From contig JACZJT010000017.1 of NCBI GenBank assembly GCA_014860445.1, positions 80,596 through 144,595 of the forward strand: a DNA stretch of 64,000 nucleotides. The letters run 5' to 3'. Under the pieces are notes generated by a model. The model did not search any database. It was not told the DNA's origin and saw only the letters and a program-made list of their open reading frames with translations. Shown here one piece after another: positions 1-9,583 of this stretch. The DNA comes from Burkholderiales bacterium. Lineage in GTDB: Bacteria; Pseudomonadota; Gammaproteobacteria; Burkholderiales; SG8-39. The translations under genes were made by a program, and so were the position numbers. Position 1 is the first letter of the stretch; every line of letters starts with the position of its first letter.

Positions 1-100
1 GCGTTTCCGCCTTGATGAACTCGGCTATTTCCGCGCTTTCGATCAAAGCCGAACGCCCTTCGCGTGATCCATTGAACGCCATCAGGATTTTCTTGTACAT
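1..100 (-). CDS. Universal stress protein (UspA family), N-terminal fragment
   Basis: Reading leftward from the ATG at 98-100 gives 33 codons beginning MYKKILMAFNGSREGRSA, then the frame runs off the window edge. The opening (short basic start, hydrophobic beta strand, then a D/N-G-S segment) is the usual beginning of a UspA domain, which folds as a Rossmann-like nucleotide-binding unit in stress adaptation. A GGAGAG ribosome binding site lies just upstream. It is divergent from the thiolase at 325. Only the N-terminus is visible, so domain number (single or tandem) and ATP-binding residues cannot be judged. Confidence 0.75.
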   Translation of the reverse strand, partial: MYKKILMAFNGSREGRSALIESAEIAEFIKAET

Positions 101-324
101 GGCCGCCTTCTCTCCTTCAAAAGACACTGAGTCTCGAATATTCTTTGTTCGACCCTATGCTGGGCCGTTCGTGTTCCTAAAGTATCGTCCCGACCGCGAC
201 TGCTGGCAAGGAGTTCATGCCTGCCGCTCAGACCTCATGATGAATTAGAGGTAAAATTAGCGCAAATTCCCCGTTTCATCATCTTGATCCCGCCACTCAT
301 ACCTAGATTCAGGAGATTACACAC

Positions 325-1530
325 ATGCTGGATGCCTATATTTACGATGGACTACGCTCTCCTTTCGGCCGCCATGCGGGCAAGCTCGCCTCGGTACGTC
401 CCGATGACCTCGCAGCGGCGGTGATCGCCGCCGTCGTCAAGAAATCCGGGCTCAAGCCCGAGGACATCAGCGACGTGCTGCTCGGCGACGTCAACCAGGG
501 GGGCGAGGACTGCCGCAACGTCGCGCGCTTCGCCGCCCTGCTCGCCGGGCTGCCGGCGACGACCCCCGGCGCGACCGTCAACCGACTGTGCGCCAGCGGC
601 CTGCAGGCCACGCTCGACGCCGCCCGCGCCATCACCTGCGGCGAGGGTGAACTGTACATCGCCGGCGGAGTGGAAAGCATGTCGCGCGCGCCGTATGTGA
701 TCGGCAAATCGGAGTCCGCCTATTCGCGCGATGTAAAAATGTACGACACCTCCATCGGTGCGCGCTTCACCAACCCGAAATTCGCCAAGCAGTTCGGCAA
801 CCATTCGATGCCCGAAACCGGCGACAACGTGGCGAAGGACTTCAAAGTGACGCGCGAACAGGCCGACGAGTTCGCGCTCGCCTCGCAGATGAAGTACGTC
901 AAGGCCGAGTCCGAGGGCTTCTACAAGGGCGAGATCCTCCCGATCGCGCTGCCGACGAAAAAGAAGGACGCGCCGCCGGTCATGGTCGAGCTGGACGAAC
1001 ACCCGCGCCGCGACGCGACCAAGGAAGCGCTGGCCAAGTTGAAGCCGCTGTTCGAAGGCGGCGTCGTCACCGCGGGCAACGCCTCCGGCATCAACGATGG
1101 CGCGGCGGCGATGGTAATCGCGAGCCGCCAGTGGGGCGAAAAAAACGGCAAGAAACCGATGGTGCGCATCCTCTCCGGCGCCTCGGCCGCGGTCGAACCC
1201 CGCATCATGGGCGTGGGCCCGGCTTTCGCGATACCGCTCGCCTGCGAGCGCGCCGGCATCAAGCTCTCGGACCTGGACATCATCGAGATCAACGAAGCCT
1301 TCGCCAGCCAGGTGCTGGCCTGCCTCAACGTGCTCAAGATCGATCACAAGGATCCGCGCGTCAATCCGAACGGCGGCGCAATCGCAATCGGCCATCCACT
1401 GGGCGCCTCCGGCGCACGCGTGGCGCTGACCGCTGCGCGTCAACTCGAGCGCATGAAGGGACGCTATGCCGCGGTCAGCCTGTGCATAGGCGTGGGCCAG
1501 GGCCTCGCAATCATCATCGAACGCGTATAA
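325..1530 (+). CDS. Acetyl-CoA C-acyltransferase (3-oxoadipyl-CoA thiolase-like)
   Basis: This is a 401-residue thiolase, normal for the family. It would cleave a 3-ketoacyl-CoA with CoA, or condense acetyl-CoA. The nucleophile is Cys89 in [10 protein letters not shown], the catalytic His is about 357 in [14 protein letters not shown], and the second Cys is about 387 in SLCIGVGQG. The N-terminal region ([15 protein letters not shown], then VRPDDL and GEDCRNVAR) resembles beta-ketoadipyl-CoA thiolases (PcaF/PaaJ) more than housekeeping PhbA, but the substrate cannot be fixed. AGGAG lies 9 nt before the ATG. It leads a probable operon with the sodium-pump subunits at 1568 and 1799, so it may instead cleave acetoacetyl-CoA at the end of the glutaryl-CoA route proposed for this window. 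Confidence 0.9.
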   Translation: MLDAYIYDGLRSPFGRHAGKLASVRPDDLAAAVIAAVVKKSGLKPEDISDVLLGDVNQGGEDCRNVARFAALLAGLPATTPGATVNRLCASGLQATLDAARAITCGEGELYIAGGVESMSRAPYVIGKSESAYSRDVKMYDTSIGARFTNPKFAKQFGNHSMPETGDNVAKDFKVTREQADEFALASQMKYVKAESEGFYKGEILPIALPTKKKDAPPVMVELDEHPRRDATKEALAKLKPLFEGGVVTAGNASGINDGAAAMVIASRQWGEKNGKKPMVRILSGASAAVEPRIMGVGPAFAIPLACERAGIKLSDLDIIEINEAFASQVLACLNVLKIDHKDPRVNPNGGAIAIGHPLGASGARVALTAARQLERMKGRYAAVSLCIGVGQGLAIIIERV

Positions 1531-1567
1531 ACCGCACACCAAACTCCCATCATTCGGAAAGCACCCT

Positions 1568-1720
1568 ATGGACAATGCCAAATGGAGTTTCGGATTCACC
1601 ATGATGATCGTCGGAATGGGGGGGACGTTTCTGACCCTGTGGATACTCAGCCTGGTGATGGACCTGCTGAAGAAGGTATTCCCGCTGGCCGCCAAGGCGG
1701 CTGGCGACGACAAAAAGTAA
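1568..1720 (+). CDS. Small single-span membrane protein, OadG/GcdD-like pump subunit
   Basis: This 50-residue protein opens MDNAKWSFGFTMMIVGMGG, with one hydrophobic segment (about residues 8-32) and a charged tail ending AAGDDKK. Its size, the N-out start with one helix, and its place directly before the decarboxylase beta subunit match the small gamma/delta subunits (OadG, MmdD, GcdD) that anchor the alpha subunit to the membrane pump in sodium-translocating decarboxylases. It is shorter than typical OadG (about 80 residues) and lacks the long Pro/Ala linker. It lies 38 nt after the thiolase stop and 78 nt before the beta subunit start. The family call rests on topology and position rather than a diagnostic motif. 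Confidence 0.65.
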   Translation: MDNAKWSFGFTMMIVGMGGTFLTLWILSLVMDLLKKVFPLAAKAAGDDKK

Positions 1721-1798
1721 CTCGAAAACTGCCCGCGGGCGCCTTGCCTGATCAAGGCACCCGCCGGCCCGACGCAAATCGAAGACAGGAAAATTCCC

Positions 1799-2947
1799 AT
1801 GCTCGATACCGTAGTGCAAGGCTTGTCCGGACTGGGGGCTGGCACCAGCTATCTGTTCACCTCCGGCGGGCCCAACGTGGTCATGCTGCTCATCGCCGCA
1901 ACCCTGCTCTATCTCGGCGTGAAGAAGGAAGTCGAACCCCTGCTGCTGGTCCCGATCGGATTCGGCTGCATGCTGGTCAACATCCCGCTTTCCGACCTGA
2001 TGGATACCGGCGGCCTGCTGCGGATTCTCTACGACATGGGAATCTCCAACGAACTCTTTCCCCTGCTGATTTTCGTCGGCATCGGCGCCATGATCGATTT
2101 CGGCGCGTTGCTGGAAAATCCGAAAATGCTGCTGTTCGGCGCGGCCGGGCAGTTCGGGATCTTCCTCACCCTGCTGCTGGCCCTCGCGCTGGGCTTTCCG
2201 GCGCTGGAGGCGGTCAGCATCGCGGTCATCGGCGCCTGCGACGGGCCGACCGCGATCTACGTGGCCTCGCAGTACGCGCCGCAACTACTCGCGCCGATCT
2301 CGGTGGCGGCGTATTCCTACATGGCCCTGGTTCCGATCATTCAGCCGCCGATCATGCGCGCCCTGACCACGCCCAAGGAGCGCGTGATAAAAATGGCGCC
2401 GATCAAGCGCAGTGTCTCCACCACGACCAAGCTCCTGTTTCCCATCGTCGTCACCCTGGTCACCGGGCTGCTTGCCCCCAAGGGGCTGCCGCTGATGGGC
2501 ACCATCATGCTCGGCAATTTCATGCGTGAATGCGGCGTGGTGGCGCGCCTGACCAAAGCTTCGGAGAACGAGATCGCCAATATCGTGACCCTGTTTCTCG
2601 GGCTGGCCATCGGCGGCACCATGGAGGGCCACGCCTTCCTCAAGCCGCAGACGCTGATGATTTTCGGCATGGGCTTCATCGCCATCTGCACCGACACCGT
2701 TGCCGGCGTGCTGTTCGGCAAGCTCGTGTGCAAGCTGACCAAAGGCAAGGTCAATCCGCTGATCGGCGCGGCGGGCATCTCGGCATTCCCGATGGCGGCC
2801 CGGGTGGTGCAGGCGCAGGGGCAACTCTATGACAAGAAGAACCACCTGCTGATGCACGCGGCCGGCGTCAATACCGGCGGACAGATCGGCTCGGTCGTGG
2901 CCGCAGCCGTGATGCTGTCGGTGCTCAAAGGGATGGGATTGATTTAA
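1799..2947 (+). CDS. gcdB: Sodium ion-translocating decarboxylase subunit beta (GcdB/OadB type)
   Basis: This 382-residue polytopic membrane protein is the carboxybiotin decarboxylase and Na+ channel subunit of biotin-dependent decarboxylase pumps. The conserved Asp is Asp148 in GACDGPTAIY, equivalent to the functionally essential Asp of OadB. The conserved Asn/Gly-rich segments GNFMRECGV and VNTGGQIGSVVAAAV near the C-terminus are also present. The length fits GcdB and MmdB (about 375-390) rather than the longer OadB (about 430). No carboxyltransferase or biotin protein is adjacent, but a glutaconyl-CoA decarboxylase-type alpha subunit and a free biotin carrier occur at 43911-47230, so the symbol is an inference from that pairing. 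It is followed after 4 nt by the aminotransferase, implying co-transcription. Confidence 0.88.
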   Translation: MLDTVVQGLSGLGAGTSYLFTSGGPNVVMLLIAATLLYLGVKKEVEPLLLVPIGFGCMLVNIPLSDLMDTGGLLRILYDMGISNELFPLLIFVGIGAMIDFGALLENPKMLLFGAAGQFGIFLTLLLALALGFPALEAVSIAVIGACDGPTAIYVASQYAPQLLAPISVAAYSYMALVPIIQPPIMRALTTPKERVIKMAPIKRSVSTTTKLLFPIVVTLVTGLLAPKGLPLMGTIMLGNFMRECGVVARLTKASENEIANIVTLFLGLAIGGTMEGHAFLKPQTLMIFGMGFIAICTDTVAGVLFGKLVCKLTKGKVNPLIGAAGISAFPMAARVVQAQGQLYDKKNHLLMHAAGVNTGGQIGSVVAAAVMLSVLKGMGLI

Positions 2948-2951
2948 GCAA

Positions 2952-4064
2952 ATGAGCATGCGTTTTACGCCGACCGTCGAAAGTCTTCCTTCCGTGGTTC
3001 CGTTCGTCGGGCCCGAGACCCAGGAGCGCGCGCGCGGGCGAACCTTCCGGGCACGCATAGGCGCCAACGAGAGCGTGTTTGGCTCGTCGCCGCAGGCGGT
3101 GGAAGCGATGCAGCGCGCCGCAACCGAGGTGTGGAAGTACGGCGATCCGGAAAACCACGATCTGAAGCAGGCACTGGCCGCACACCATGGCGTGGGTCCG
3201 CAGAACATAGTCGTGGGCGAAGGCATCGACGGGCTGCTCGGCTACGCGGTTCGTTTGTTCGTCGATCCCGGTGTCGCCGTGGCGACCTCGCTCGGCGCTT
3301 ATCCGACCTTCAACTTCCATGTGACGGGTTTTGGCGGCCGCCTCGTCACGGTTCCTTACCGCGACGATCGCGAGGATCCGGCGGCGCTCATCGAGCTCGC
3401 GAAGCGCGAGACGGCGCGCCTTGTTTACTTCGCCAATCCGGACAACCCGATGGCTTCATGCTGGGATGCCGAGGCGGTCCAGCAACTGATCGACAGCGTC
3501 CCCGAAGGTTCGGTGCTCTGCCTCGACGAGGCCTACTCGGAATTCGCCCCGCCCGGAACAACGCCCGCGATCGATATCTCCAATCCACGGGTTCTGCGCT
3601 TTCGAACCTTCTCCAAGGCGCACGGCATGGCCGGCGCGCGCATCGGCTATGCCATCGGCGAGGCCGGGTTGATCAAGAGCTTCGACAAGATTCGCAACCA
3701 TTTCGGCGTGACGCGCATCGCACAAGCCGGCGCGCTCGCATCGCTGCAGGACACCGACCATCTCGCCGGCGTTGTCGCGAAGGTTGCGGCTGCCCGGGAG
3801 CGCATCGCGGCCATTGCCCGGGCCAATGACCTGCAGCCTCTGCCATCCGCCGCAAACTTCGTCGCCATCGATTGCTGCAAGGACGGTGCATTTGCGCGGC
3901 GCGTGCTCACCGAGCTGATCGCCCGCGATGTGTTCGTGCGCATGCCTGGCGTCAGCCCGCTGGACCGCTGCATCCGCGTGAGTGCAGGCTTGCCTCCCGA
4001 TCTCGATGTGTTCGAGGAGACCCTGCCCCAGGCCCTCAGTGCGGCGGCGAACCACACTCCGTGA
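2952..4064 (+). CDS. PLP-dependent aminotransferase, HisC-like (fold type I)
   Basis: This 370-residue class I/II aminotransferase resembles histidinol-phosphate aminotransferases. The PLP lysine is Lys222 in RTFSKAHGMAGARIGY; the cofactor Asp/Tyr pair lies in LCLDEAYSEF and the Asn in YFANPDNPMAS. The N-terminus has the ARIGANESVFGSSP segment typical of HisC paralogues. It begins 4 nt after the beta-subunit stop, so it is probably translated from the same transcript, although an aminotransferase has no known part in a decarboxylase pump. No other histidine genes are present, so the substrate (His-P, aromatic or other amino acid) is open. Confidence 0.85.
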   Translation: MSMRFTPTVESLPSVVPFVGPETQERARGRTFRARIGANESVFGSSPQAVEAMQRAATEVWKYGDPENHDLKQALAAHHGVGPQNIVVGEGIDGLLGYAVRLFVDPGVAVATSLGAYPTFNFHVTGFGGRLVTVPYRDDREDPAALIELAKRETARLVYFANPDNPMASCWDAEAVQQLIDSVPEGSVLCLDEAYSEFAPPGTTPAIDISNPRVLRFRTFSKAHGMAGARIGYAIGEAGLIKSFDKIRNHFGVTRIAQAGALASLQDTDHLAGVVAKVAAARERIAAIARANDLQPLPSAANFVAIDCCKDGAFARRVLTELIARDVFVRMPGVSPLDRCIRVSAGLPPDLDVFEETLPQALSAAANHTP

Positions 4065-4224
4065 CGAAGCAATCTGCGCCGAACCCTCCGGCTGTCGGCA
4101 TTGAAGGGAATGCGACTGATTTACGATCGCATGAGTCGGGAAACCGGCCGCGCAATTGAGCATCGGACCGCTGGCAATCGCCCATTTTTTCTGCCACCAT
4201 ATGGAAAAAGCGGGGTGAACGATC

Positions 4225-5166
4225 ATGGGTAAACAAAAGAAATCCAGCGTCAAAAACTCCAAGGTCAAGAAGTCCAAAGTCGGGAAGCGCGCAACGGCAA
4301 AGCCACGCAAAGCCGATTTGAAGCTCGGCACGGCGGTACCCGAGATGCGGACGCCGAGTCCGCTCAGCGATCCCAAAGCGAAAAAGAAAGACCGCAATAA
4401 ATTCTACGATCGGGAATTGCGCCGCCTGCACATCGAACTGGTGAAGTTGCAGGAGTGGATCAAGAGCGAGGGCCGCAAGGTCGTGCTGCTGTTCGAGGGT
4501 CGCGACGCGGCCGGCAAGGGCGGCGTGATCAAGCGGATCATCGAACCGCTCAACCCGCGTTCCTGCCGCGTGGTGGCGTTGGGCACGCCGACCGAACGCC
4601 AGAAAACCCAGTGGTATTTCCAGCGCTACGTCGCCGAACTCCCGGCAGCGGGCGAGATGACGCTGTTCGACCGATCCTGGTACAACCGCGCCGGCGTCGA
4701 ACGCGTGATGGGCTTTTGCACCGAAGCGGATTACTGGGAGTTCGTGCGGTCCTGTCCGGCCTACGAACGCATGCTGGTGCGGTCCGGCATCACCATCGTT
4801 AAATACTGGTTTTCAGTCAGCGACAAGGAACAGGAAGCCCGCTTCAGATCCAGGGTCGAGGATCCGACCAAGCGCTGGAAGCTCTCGCCGATGGACGTGG
4901 AATCACGCAACCGCTGGCAGGCCTACTCGCGCGCCAAGGACGATATGCTGGTGCACACCGACATCGAACAGGCCCGGTGGTACGTGGTCAATTCAGACGA
5001 CAAGAAACGAGCCCACCTGAATTGCATCGCCCATCTGTTGAGCCTGCTGCCCTACAAGAACGTGGTACCGAACAAGATCAAACTACCCAAGCGCAAGCCC
5101 GAATTGCGCGACGGCTATGCGCGTCCGCCGCTGGAAATCCAGAATTTCGTCCCCGAGATTTACTAG
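4225..5166 (+). CDS. ppk2: Polyphosphate kinase 2 (PPK2 family)
   Basis: This 313-residue PPK2 transfers phosphate between inorganic polyphosphate and nucleoside phosphates. Walker A is FEGRDAAGKGG (about residues 90-100), the Walker B-like segment is LFDRSWYNRAGVE (about 147-159), and the lid arginines lie in GTPTERQKTQWYFQRY. The C-terminal VVPNKIKLPKRKP segment is characteristic of the family. A lysine-rich N-terminal extension of roughly 50 residues precedes the core; it is basic and probably disordered. Class I (NDP-forming) is suggested by single-domain size, but the class is not certain. A small unknown gene follows after 27 nt. Confidence 0.93.
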   Translation: MGKQKKSSVKNSKVKKSKVGKRATAKPRKADLKLGTAVPEMRTPSPLSDPKAKKKDRNKFYDRELRRLHIELVKLQEWIKSEGRKVVLLFEGRDAAGKGGVIKRIIEPLNPRSCRVVALGTPTERQKTQWYFQRYVAELPAAGEMTLFDRSWYNRAGVERVMGFCTEADYWEFVRSCPAYERMLVRSGITIVKYWFSVSDKEQEARFRSRVEDPTKRWKLSPMDVESRNRWQAYSRAKDDMLVHTDIEQARWYVVNSDDKKRAHLNCIAHLLSLLPYKNVVPNKIKLPKRKPELRDGYARPPLEIQNFVPEIY

Positions 5167-5193
5167 ACAAACACCTATCCGGGAGCAAACGCC

Positions 5194-5505
5194 GTGACCG
5201 AAAGCGCCCCTATCTACAATGTGATCATCGACGCCAAGGGCGTCGCCCTGGAGAGGATCGAGCCGGGACGCCCGGGATATAAAAAGGCCAGCAAGGACGC
5301 GATCCTGCGCCAGCGCGACGCAATCGAGCGGTACCAGAAACTGAAAGCGGCAGGCGACAGTTTTCAAGGCACCTACAGTTTCCAGTTCCTCGACACCGCC
5401 AAGACATTCGCCATGCTGCGCCTGCGCGCGACGGAGCATGCGATCCAGGACAATCTGGACAAGGTCCAGGCCTACGACGGCAGCGCCAAGTCGAGCAACC
5501 GTTAG
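5194..5505 (+). CDS. Small hypothetical protein downstream of ppk2
   Basis: This is a 103-residue soluble, charged protein with a GTG start and a GGGAG-type ribosome binding site upstream. No domain is recognised. The N-terminal strand-like part IYNVIIDAKGVALERI is followed by a helical region rich in Lys, Arg and Gln, and no Cys is present. Codon use resembles its neighbours. It sits 27 nt after ppk2 and is probably co-transcribed, which suggests but does not prove a role near polyphosphate metabolism. Confidence 0.6.
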   Translation: MTESAPIYNVIIDAKGVALERIEPGRPGYKKASKDAILRQRDAIERYQKLKAAGDSFQGTYSFQFLDTAKTFAMLRLRATEHAIQDNLDKVQAYDGSAKSSNR

Positions 5506-5978
5506 ACCCGGAACGTCGCCTTCGGTGCAGGACTGCGCCGACATTTACAAACATTGCCTGCATTAATAGTCAGGCCTGGTCTGATGTTCCGGCCTGCTTC
5601 ATTGTCATAATTGGTAAGCGTCCTCGCGCCCACTCGGCAACTCCCGAAACCCAGAACGAAGTACGAACACGCCTGGCCGCCCGATTTTCCAGCGCGTCCG
5701 CGGCCAGGGGCCGCATGGGAAATTGACGGGTTTTGGCACGTTCAGGCAATCGAGGAGCGGCCGGCAAACGGCAAGTTGGCCTATAATATGGCCCGCAAGC
5801 AGATTATCCGTTGAACCCTGGTTCAGTCCAGGCGGCCTCAACGATCACCAGCCCGAAGACGTCCAGCAAAGTCCAACATTGGTAATGACCACAACGGCGA
5901 TTGGCCTTTTCCATTTCACACGCGTCACCGGAGCATTTCTCTCCAGCAATTTTAATTGAACGACACAGGCGAACCGAC
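5506..5978. other. Intergenic region upstream of isocitrate dehydrogenase
   Basis: No convincing gene was seen. A consensus-like TATAAT at 5782-5787 could be a -10 element giving a leader of about 190 nt before the icd start at 5979. The -35 position holds no good TTGACA match, so the promoter call is weak. Confidence 0.3.
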
Positions 5979-8216
5979 ATGAGCAAAGACAAAGCACAAA
6001 TCATTTACACCCTGACTGACGAAGCACCGATGCTGGCCACGGTGGCGTTTTTGCCCTTGGTTCGCAGCTTTGCGGCCCAAGCGAATATCGACGTGATCCC
6101 CAGCGACATTTCGGTGGCGGCGCGCATCCTGGGTGAATTTCCGGACTATCTGACCGACGCGCAAAAAGTGCCGAACAACCTGGCTGAGCTGGGCAAGCTC
6201 ACGCTGCAGCCGGATGCCAATATCATCAAGCTGCCCAACATCAGTGCCCCGATAGCCCAATTGGTGACCGCGATCAAGGAGCTGCAATCCAAGGGCTACA
6301 AGATTCCGGATTATCCCGAAGCGCCCAAAACCGAGGAAGAAAAAGCCATCCAGGCACGCTATTCAAAGTGCACCGGCAGCGCGGTGAACCCGGTGCTGCG
6401 CGAGGGCAACTCGGACCGCCGCGCCCCGCGCGCCGTGAAAGAGTACGCGCGCAAGAATCCGCACTCAATGGCGAAATGGAGCCAGGCCTGCCGTTCGCAC
6501 GTGTCGCACATGCACCATGGCGACTTCTATCACGGCGAGAAGTCGATGACCCTGGACAAGGCCCGCGACGTGAAAATGGAGCTGATCACGAAGAGTGGAA
6601 AAACCATCGTGCTCAAACCCAAACTGGCTTTGCTCGACAAGGAAGTCATCGACAGCATGTTCATGAGCAAGAAAGCCCTGCTCGATTTCTATGAAGAGGA
6701 GATCGAGGACGCGTACAACACCGGCGTGCTGTTCTCGCTGCACGTCAAGGCCACCATGATGAAGGTGTCGCACCCCATCGTGTTCGGTCACTGCGTGAGG
6801 ATTTTCTACAAGGACGCGTTTGCCAAACACGGCAAACTGTTCGACGAACTGGGTGTGAACGTCAACAACGGCATGGTCAACCTGGATGAGAAAATCGCCA
6901 CCCTGCCGCAAAGCAAGCAGGAAGAGATCAAGAACGACCTGCACGCCTGCCGCGAACACCGGCCCGAGCTGGCGATGGTGGACTCGGCCAAGGGCATCGA
7001 CAATTTCCATTCGCCCAACGACATCATCGTGGACGCATCGATGCCCGTGATGATACGCAACGGCGGCAAGATGTGGGGCGCCGACGGTCGCCTGAAAGAG
7101 GTCAAGGCGGTGATGCCCGAGTCGACGTTCGCGCGCATCTATCAGGAGATAATCAACTTCTGCAAGTGGCACGGTAATTTCGATCCCAAGACCATGGGTT
7201 CGGTGCCCAACGTGGGCCTGATGGCCCAGCAGGCCGAAGAATACGGTTCGCACGACAAGACCTTCGAAATTCCCGAAGACGGCGTGGCCAACGTCACCGA
7301 CCTGGCCACCGGCGAAGTTTTGCTAAGCCAAAACGTGGAACAAGGGGACATCTGGCGCATGTGCCAGGCAAAAGATGCCCCGATTCGCGACTGGGTGAAG
7401 CTGGCTGTGACACGCGCGCGCAACTCGAATACGCCGGCCGTGTTCTGGCTCGACCCCTATCGTCCGCACGAAAATGAATTGATCAAGAAGGTCCATCTCT
7501 ACCTCAAGGAACACGACACCAAGGGTTTGGATATTCAGATCATGTCGCAGGTGCGCGCGATGCGTTACACGCTGGAGCGCGTGGTGCGGGGCCTGGACAC
7601 CATATCGGTTACCGGCAACATCCTGCGCGACTACCTGACCGACCTGTTCCCGATCATGGAATTGGGCACGTCCGCCAAGATGCTGTCGATCGTGCCTTTG
7701 ATGGCCGGTGGCGGCCTCTACGAAACCGGTGCCGGCGGCTCCGCGCCCAAGCACGTGCAGCAATTGGTGGAAGAGAATCACCTGCGCTGGGATTCGCTGG
7801 GTGAGTACCTGGCACTGGCCGTGTCGTTCGAGGACCTCGGCATCAAGTACGGCAACAACAAAGCCAAGATCCTGGCCAAGACGCTGGACGCGGCCACCGG
7901 CAAACTGCTGGAAAACCGCAAAGGCCCGTCACCCAAGACCGGCGAGCTCGACAACCGCGGCAGCCAGTTCTATCTGGCGATGTACTGGGCTCAGGAATTG
8001 GCCGCCCAAACAGAAGACAAAGAACTCCAAGCCAAGTTCACGTCACTGGCCAAAGCACTGGCCGACAACGAGAAGAAGATCATGACCGAACTGGCCGCGG
8101 TGCAAGGCAAACCCGTTGACATCGGCGGCTACTACATGCCCGACATGCAGAAGCTGGCGGCGGTCATGCGCCCCAGCCCCACCTTCAACGCCGCGTTGGA
8201 GAGCTTCAAGGCCTAG
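5979..8216 (+). CDS. icd: Isocitrate dehydrogenase, NADP-dependent, monomeric type
   Basis: This 745-residue protein matches the monomeric (IDH-II) class of about 740 residues, unrelated in length to the usual 45 kDa dimeric enzyme. It oxidatively decarboxylates isocitrate to 2-oxoglutarate in the TCA cycle, reducing NADP+. Hallmarks seen: [14 protein letters not shown] at the N-terminus, the substrate-binding region [28 protein letters not shown] in the middle and [16 protein letters not shown] near the end. The ATG at 5979 was chosen because family similarity begins at [10 protein letters not shown]; an upstream in-frame ATG at 5901 would add unrelated residues. It is monocistronic, followed by strong inverted repeats. 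Confidence 0.96.
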   Translation: MSKDKAQIIYTLTDEAPMLATVAFLPLVRSFAAQANIDVIPSDISVAARILGEFPDYLTDAQKVPNNLAELGKLTLQPDANIIKLPNISAPIAQLVTAIKELQSKGYKIPDYPEAPKTEEEKAIQARYSKCTGSAVNPVLREGNSDRRAPRAVKEYARKNPHSMAKWSQACRSHVSHMHHGDFYHGEKSMTLDKARDVKMELITKSGKTIVLKPKLALLDKEVIDSMFMSKKALLDFYEEEIEDAYNTGVLFSLHVKATMMKVSHPIVFGHCVRIFYKDAFAKHGKLFDELGVNVNNGMVNLDEKIATLPQSKQEEIKNDLHACREHRPELAMVDSAKGIDNFHSPNDIIVDASMPVMIRNGGKMWGADGRLKEVKAVMPESTFARIYQEIINFCKWHGNFDPKTMGSVPNVGLMAQQAEEYGSHDKTFEIPEDGVANVTDLATGEVLLSQNVEQGDIWRMCQAKDAPIRDWVKLAVTRARNSNTPAVFWLDPYRPHENELIKKVHLYLKEHDTKGLDIQIMSQVRAMRYTLERVVRGLDTISVTGNILRDYLTDLFPIMELGTSAKMLSIVPLMAGGGLYETGAGGSAPKHVQQLVEENHLRWDSLGEYLALAVSFEDLGIKYGNNKAKILAKTLDAATGKLLENRKGPSPKTGELDNRGSQFYLAMYWAQELAAQTEDKELQAKFTSLAKALADNEKKIMTELAAVQGKPVDIGGYYMPDMQKLAAVMRPSPTFNAALESFKA

Positions 8217-8270
8217 GGCCGGTTGACATAGGCCCGAACCGGCCACGCACGAAATTTCATCTGCGTGGCC
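8217..8270 (+). terminator. Overlapping inverted repeats after icd
   Basis: Two mutually exclusive hairpins start right at the icd stop. GGCCGGTT at 8217-8224 pairs with AACCGGCC at 8237-8244. GGCCACGCA at 8241-8249 pairs with TGCGTGGCC at 8262-8270. No T-run follows, so this is a terminator-like or mRNA-stabilising structure rather than a textbook intrinsic terminator. Confidence 0.5.
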
Positions 8271-8408
8271 GTGTTGGCTTGCCTGCGACGTTTTGCGCTT
8301 CTGATTGGCGGACCCCGCCTCGATCAGCTGTACGCCACGTGTATCCAGCCGCGATAAGCGGCCGGATTCAGTCTCACACCTGAGAAACAGGCTGCTGAAA
8401 CATACCGC

Positions 8409-8591
8409 CTAACTCTCGTGTGGACCGCGCAACTCCCACAAGACGCCTTCGACCTGCCGCCAGATCTTCGACTGCTCCTTGTCACCGGCCGCCTCAAAAG
8501 ACGCCGCTTTTTGAACAGCCTCCGGGATGGCTTTGGCGCCTTGTGTCTCGAAAAGGTGCCGTGCAAGTGCCGAAATATCTGCTGGATTCAT
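8409..8591 (-). CDS. Small conserved-looking hypothetical protein (60 aa)
   Basis: The 60-residue product opens MNPADISALARHLFETQG and ends LWELRGPHES. It is predicted to be helical, soluble and free of Cys. A GGAGGAG ribosome binding site lies about 8 nt before the ATG, and composition is coding-like. I recall similar ETQGAKAI-type small proteins in alpha- and betaproteobacteria, of unknown function. It stands alone on this strand between icd and a zinc-ribbon-like gene. Confidence 0.65.
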   Translation of the reverse strand: MNPADISALARHLFETQGAKAIPEAVQKAASFEAAGDKEQSKIWRQVEGVLWELRGPHES

Positions 8592-8891
8592 CTCTGGACT
8601 CCTCCAAAAAAAGACCCTGCGAAAAACAATCTTGCTGGATCACGCGACGGCCCGTAATGACCAGAATCAAATTGTGGGCAGATAGCAGCAAGAACAAGCC
8701 CCGGCGAAGCAGGTGCGTCGTACCGCGCACGAATTTACACGACTGATTGCTCCGGAACGCTCGCGGGCTTTCCCGATAGCGGACGTTTGCCGGGAATGCG
8801 CCCTATTGCGCTGCTATCGTATGTGGGGTACCGTACAGATCGATGTGACGCCAGAAGAATATAAGATCAAAACAATGCCGTCCGCATCAAC
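8592..8891. other. Intergenic region, no gene seen
   Basis: Three hundred bases between the 60-residue minus-strand gene and the small plus-strand Cys-motif gene. Possible reading frames here lack family features or good ribosome binding sites. The stretch around 8760-8800 has the degenerate GC-rich phrases found in other gaps of this region. Confidence 0.4.
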
Positions 8892-9074
8892 ATGATTACC
8901 ACGCCAGCATGCTTTGATTGCATGGATTTGGTGGGAGCCCCTGAATCGAAAGATCCGCACGGCAAACTATTGCCAGTTCAGAAGGACCCCGACGGCCGCA
9001 ATCAGTTCCGTTGCACTGAATGCGGGTTTCGCTGGTCTGTCGGCCCAAATGGCTGGGGGAGTCTGTGGGACTAA
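8892..9074 (+). CDS. Small protein with paired CxxC motifs (zinc-ribbon-like)
   Basis: This 60-residue protein has Cys pairs in ACFDCMDL and FRCTECGFRWSV, spaced as in a zinc ribbon, and ends GWGSLWD. The CTECGFRW knuckle resembles rubredoxin/zinc-ribbon turns. Function is unknown; binding to nucleic acid or protein is possible for such small folds. The ribosome binding site is weak and the gene stands alone, so confidence is moderate. Confidence 0.55.
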   Translation: MITTPACFDCMDLVGAPESKDPHGKLLPVQKDPDGRNQFRCTECGFRWSVGPNGWGSLWD

Positions 9075-9583
9075 GGGCTCAGACTAGGGAGTGCGCTTTC
9101 CCGCCCAGGGAGAGCGGACACTTCCTGAATGATCGGCAAATCGAGGGCGTCTAGGCCCGCAACCTGCCCAGCCTGGGGCGGCCGGTGGCGATTTTTCCCT
9201 GTAGCGGCCGTTGAATCGGAGCCGCTCAGCTTATTGCACTAAATATTGGATACGCAGAGCGGTCGACGTTCGCGAACTTGGCCGCGAGAAACTCTTCTAT
9301 CTCAAAAAGCAGGACCAAATCGATCTCTATATGGCGGGTTTGCAGGTAGCCGGCGTCCCGAAGCGCTAGCTGCCCGAGCCGTGTTCCAGGAATAAATGGC
9401 GAGAAATTGTTATGCTGGGCGCAATGGGAGTCGTTACTCCGCTTTTCGCGACCTGCTATTTGGCTGCAGCTTCTAAGAGTTCGTTTCAAAGCGAGGGGAT
9501 ACATCACCTCGCGCTCCCCAAAATCAGGGGCCATTTCGGTAATTCTGAAATGGCCTCTAAGTTTACGGAGTATCGGAATTGCC
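9075..9583. other. Intergenic region with degenerate repeat phrases
   Basis: About 500 bases without a supported gene. They contain phrases of the AGCGGAC/AGCGGCCG type (for example near 9110 and 9200) that recur in other gaps of the 8-22 kb segment. Overlapping frames on both strands show no recognisable protein. Confidence 0.4.

Noticed and set aside
352-1845. Long minus-strand reading frame of nearly 500 codons opposite the thiolase and pump genes
   Set aside because: Antisense shadow of GC-rich coding sequence; His/Arg/Gly-rich with no domain, while the plus strand encodes clear families.
8324-8408. attC-like end GTTAGGC next to the 60-residue gene at 8409
   Set aside because: The matching RYYYAAC partner is missing at any reasonable distance and the hit overlaps the gene's stop codon.
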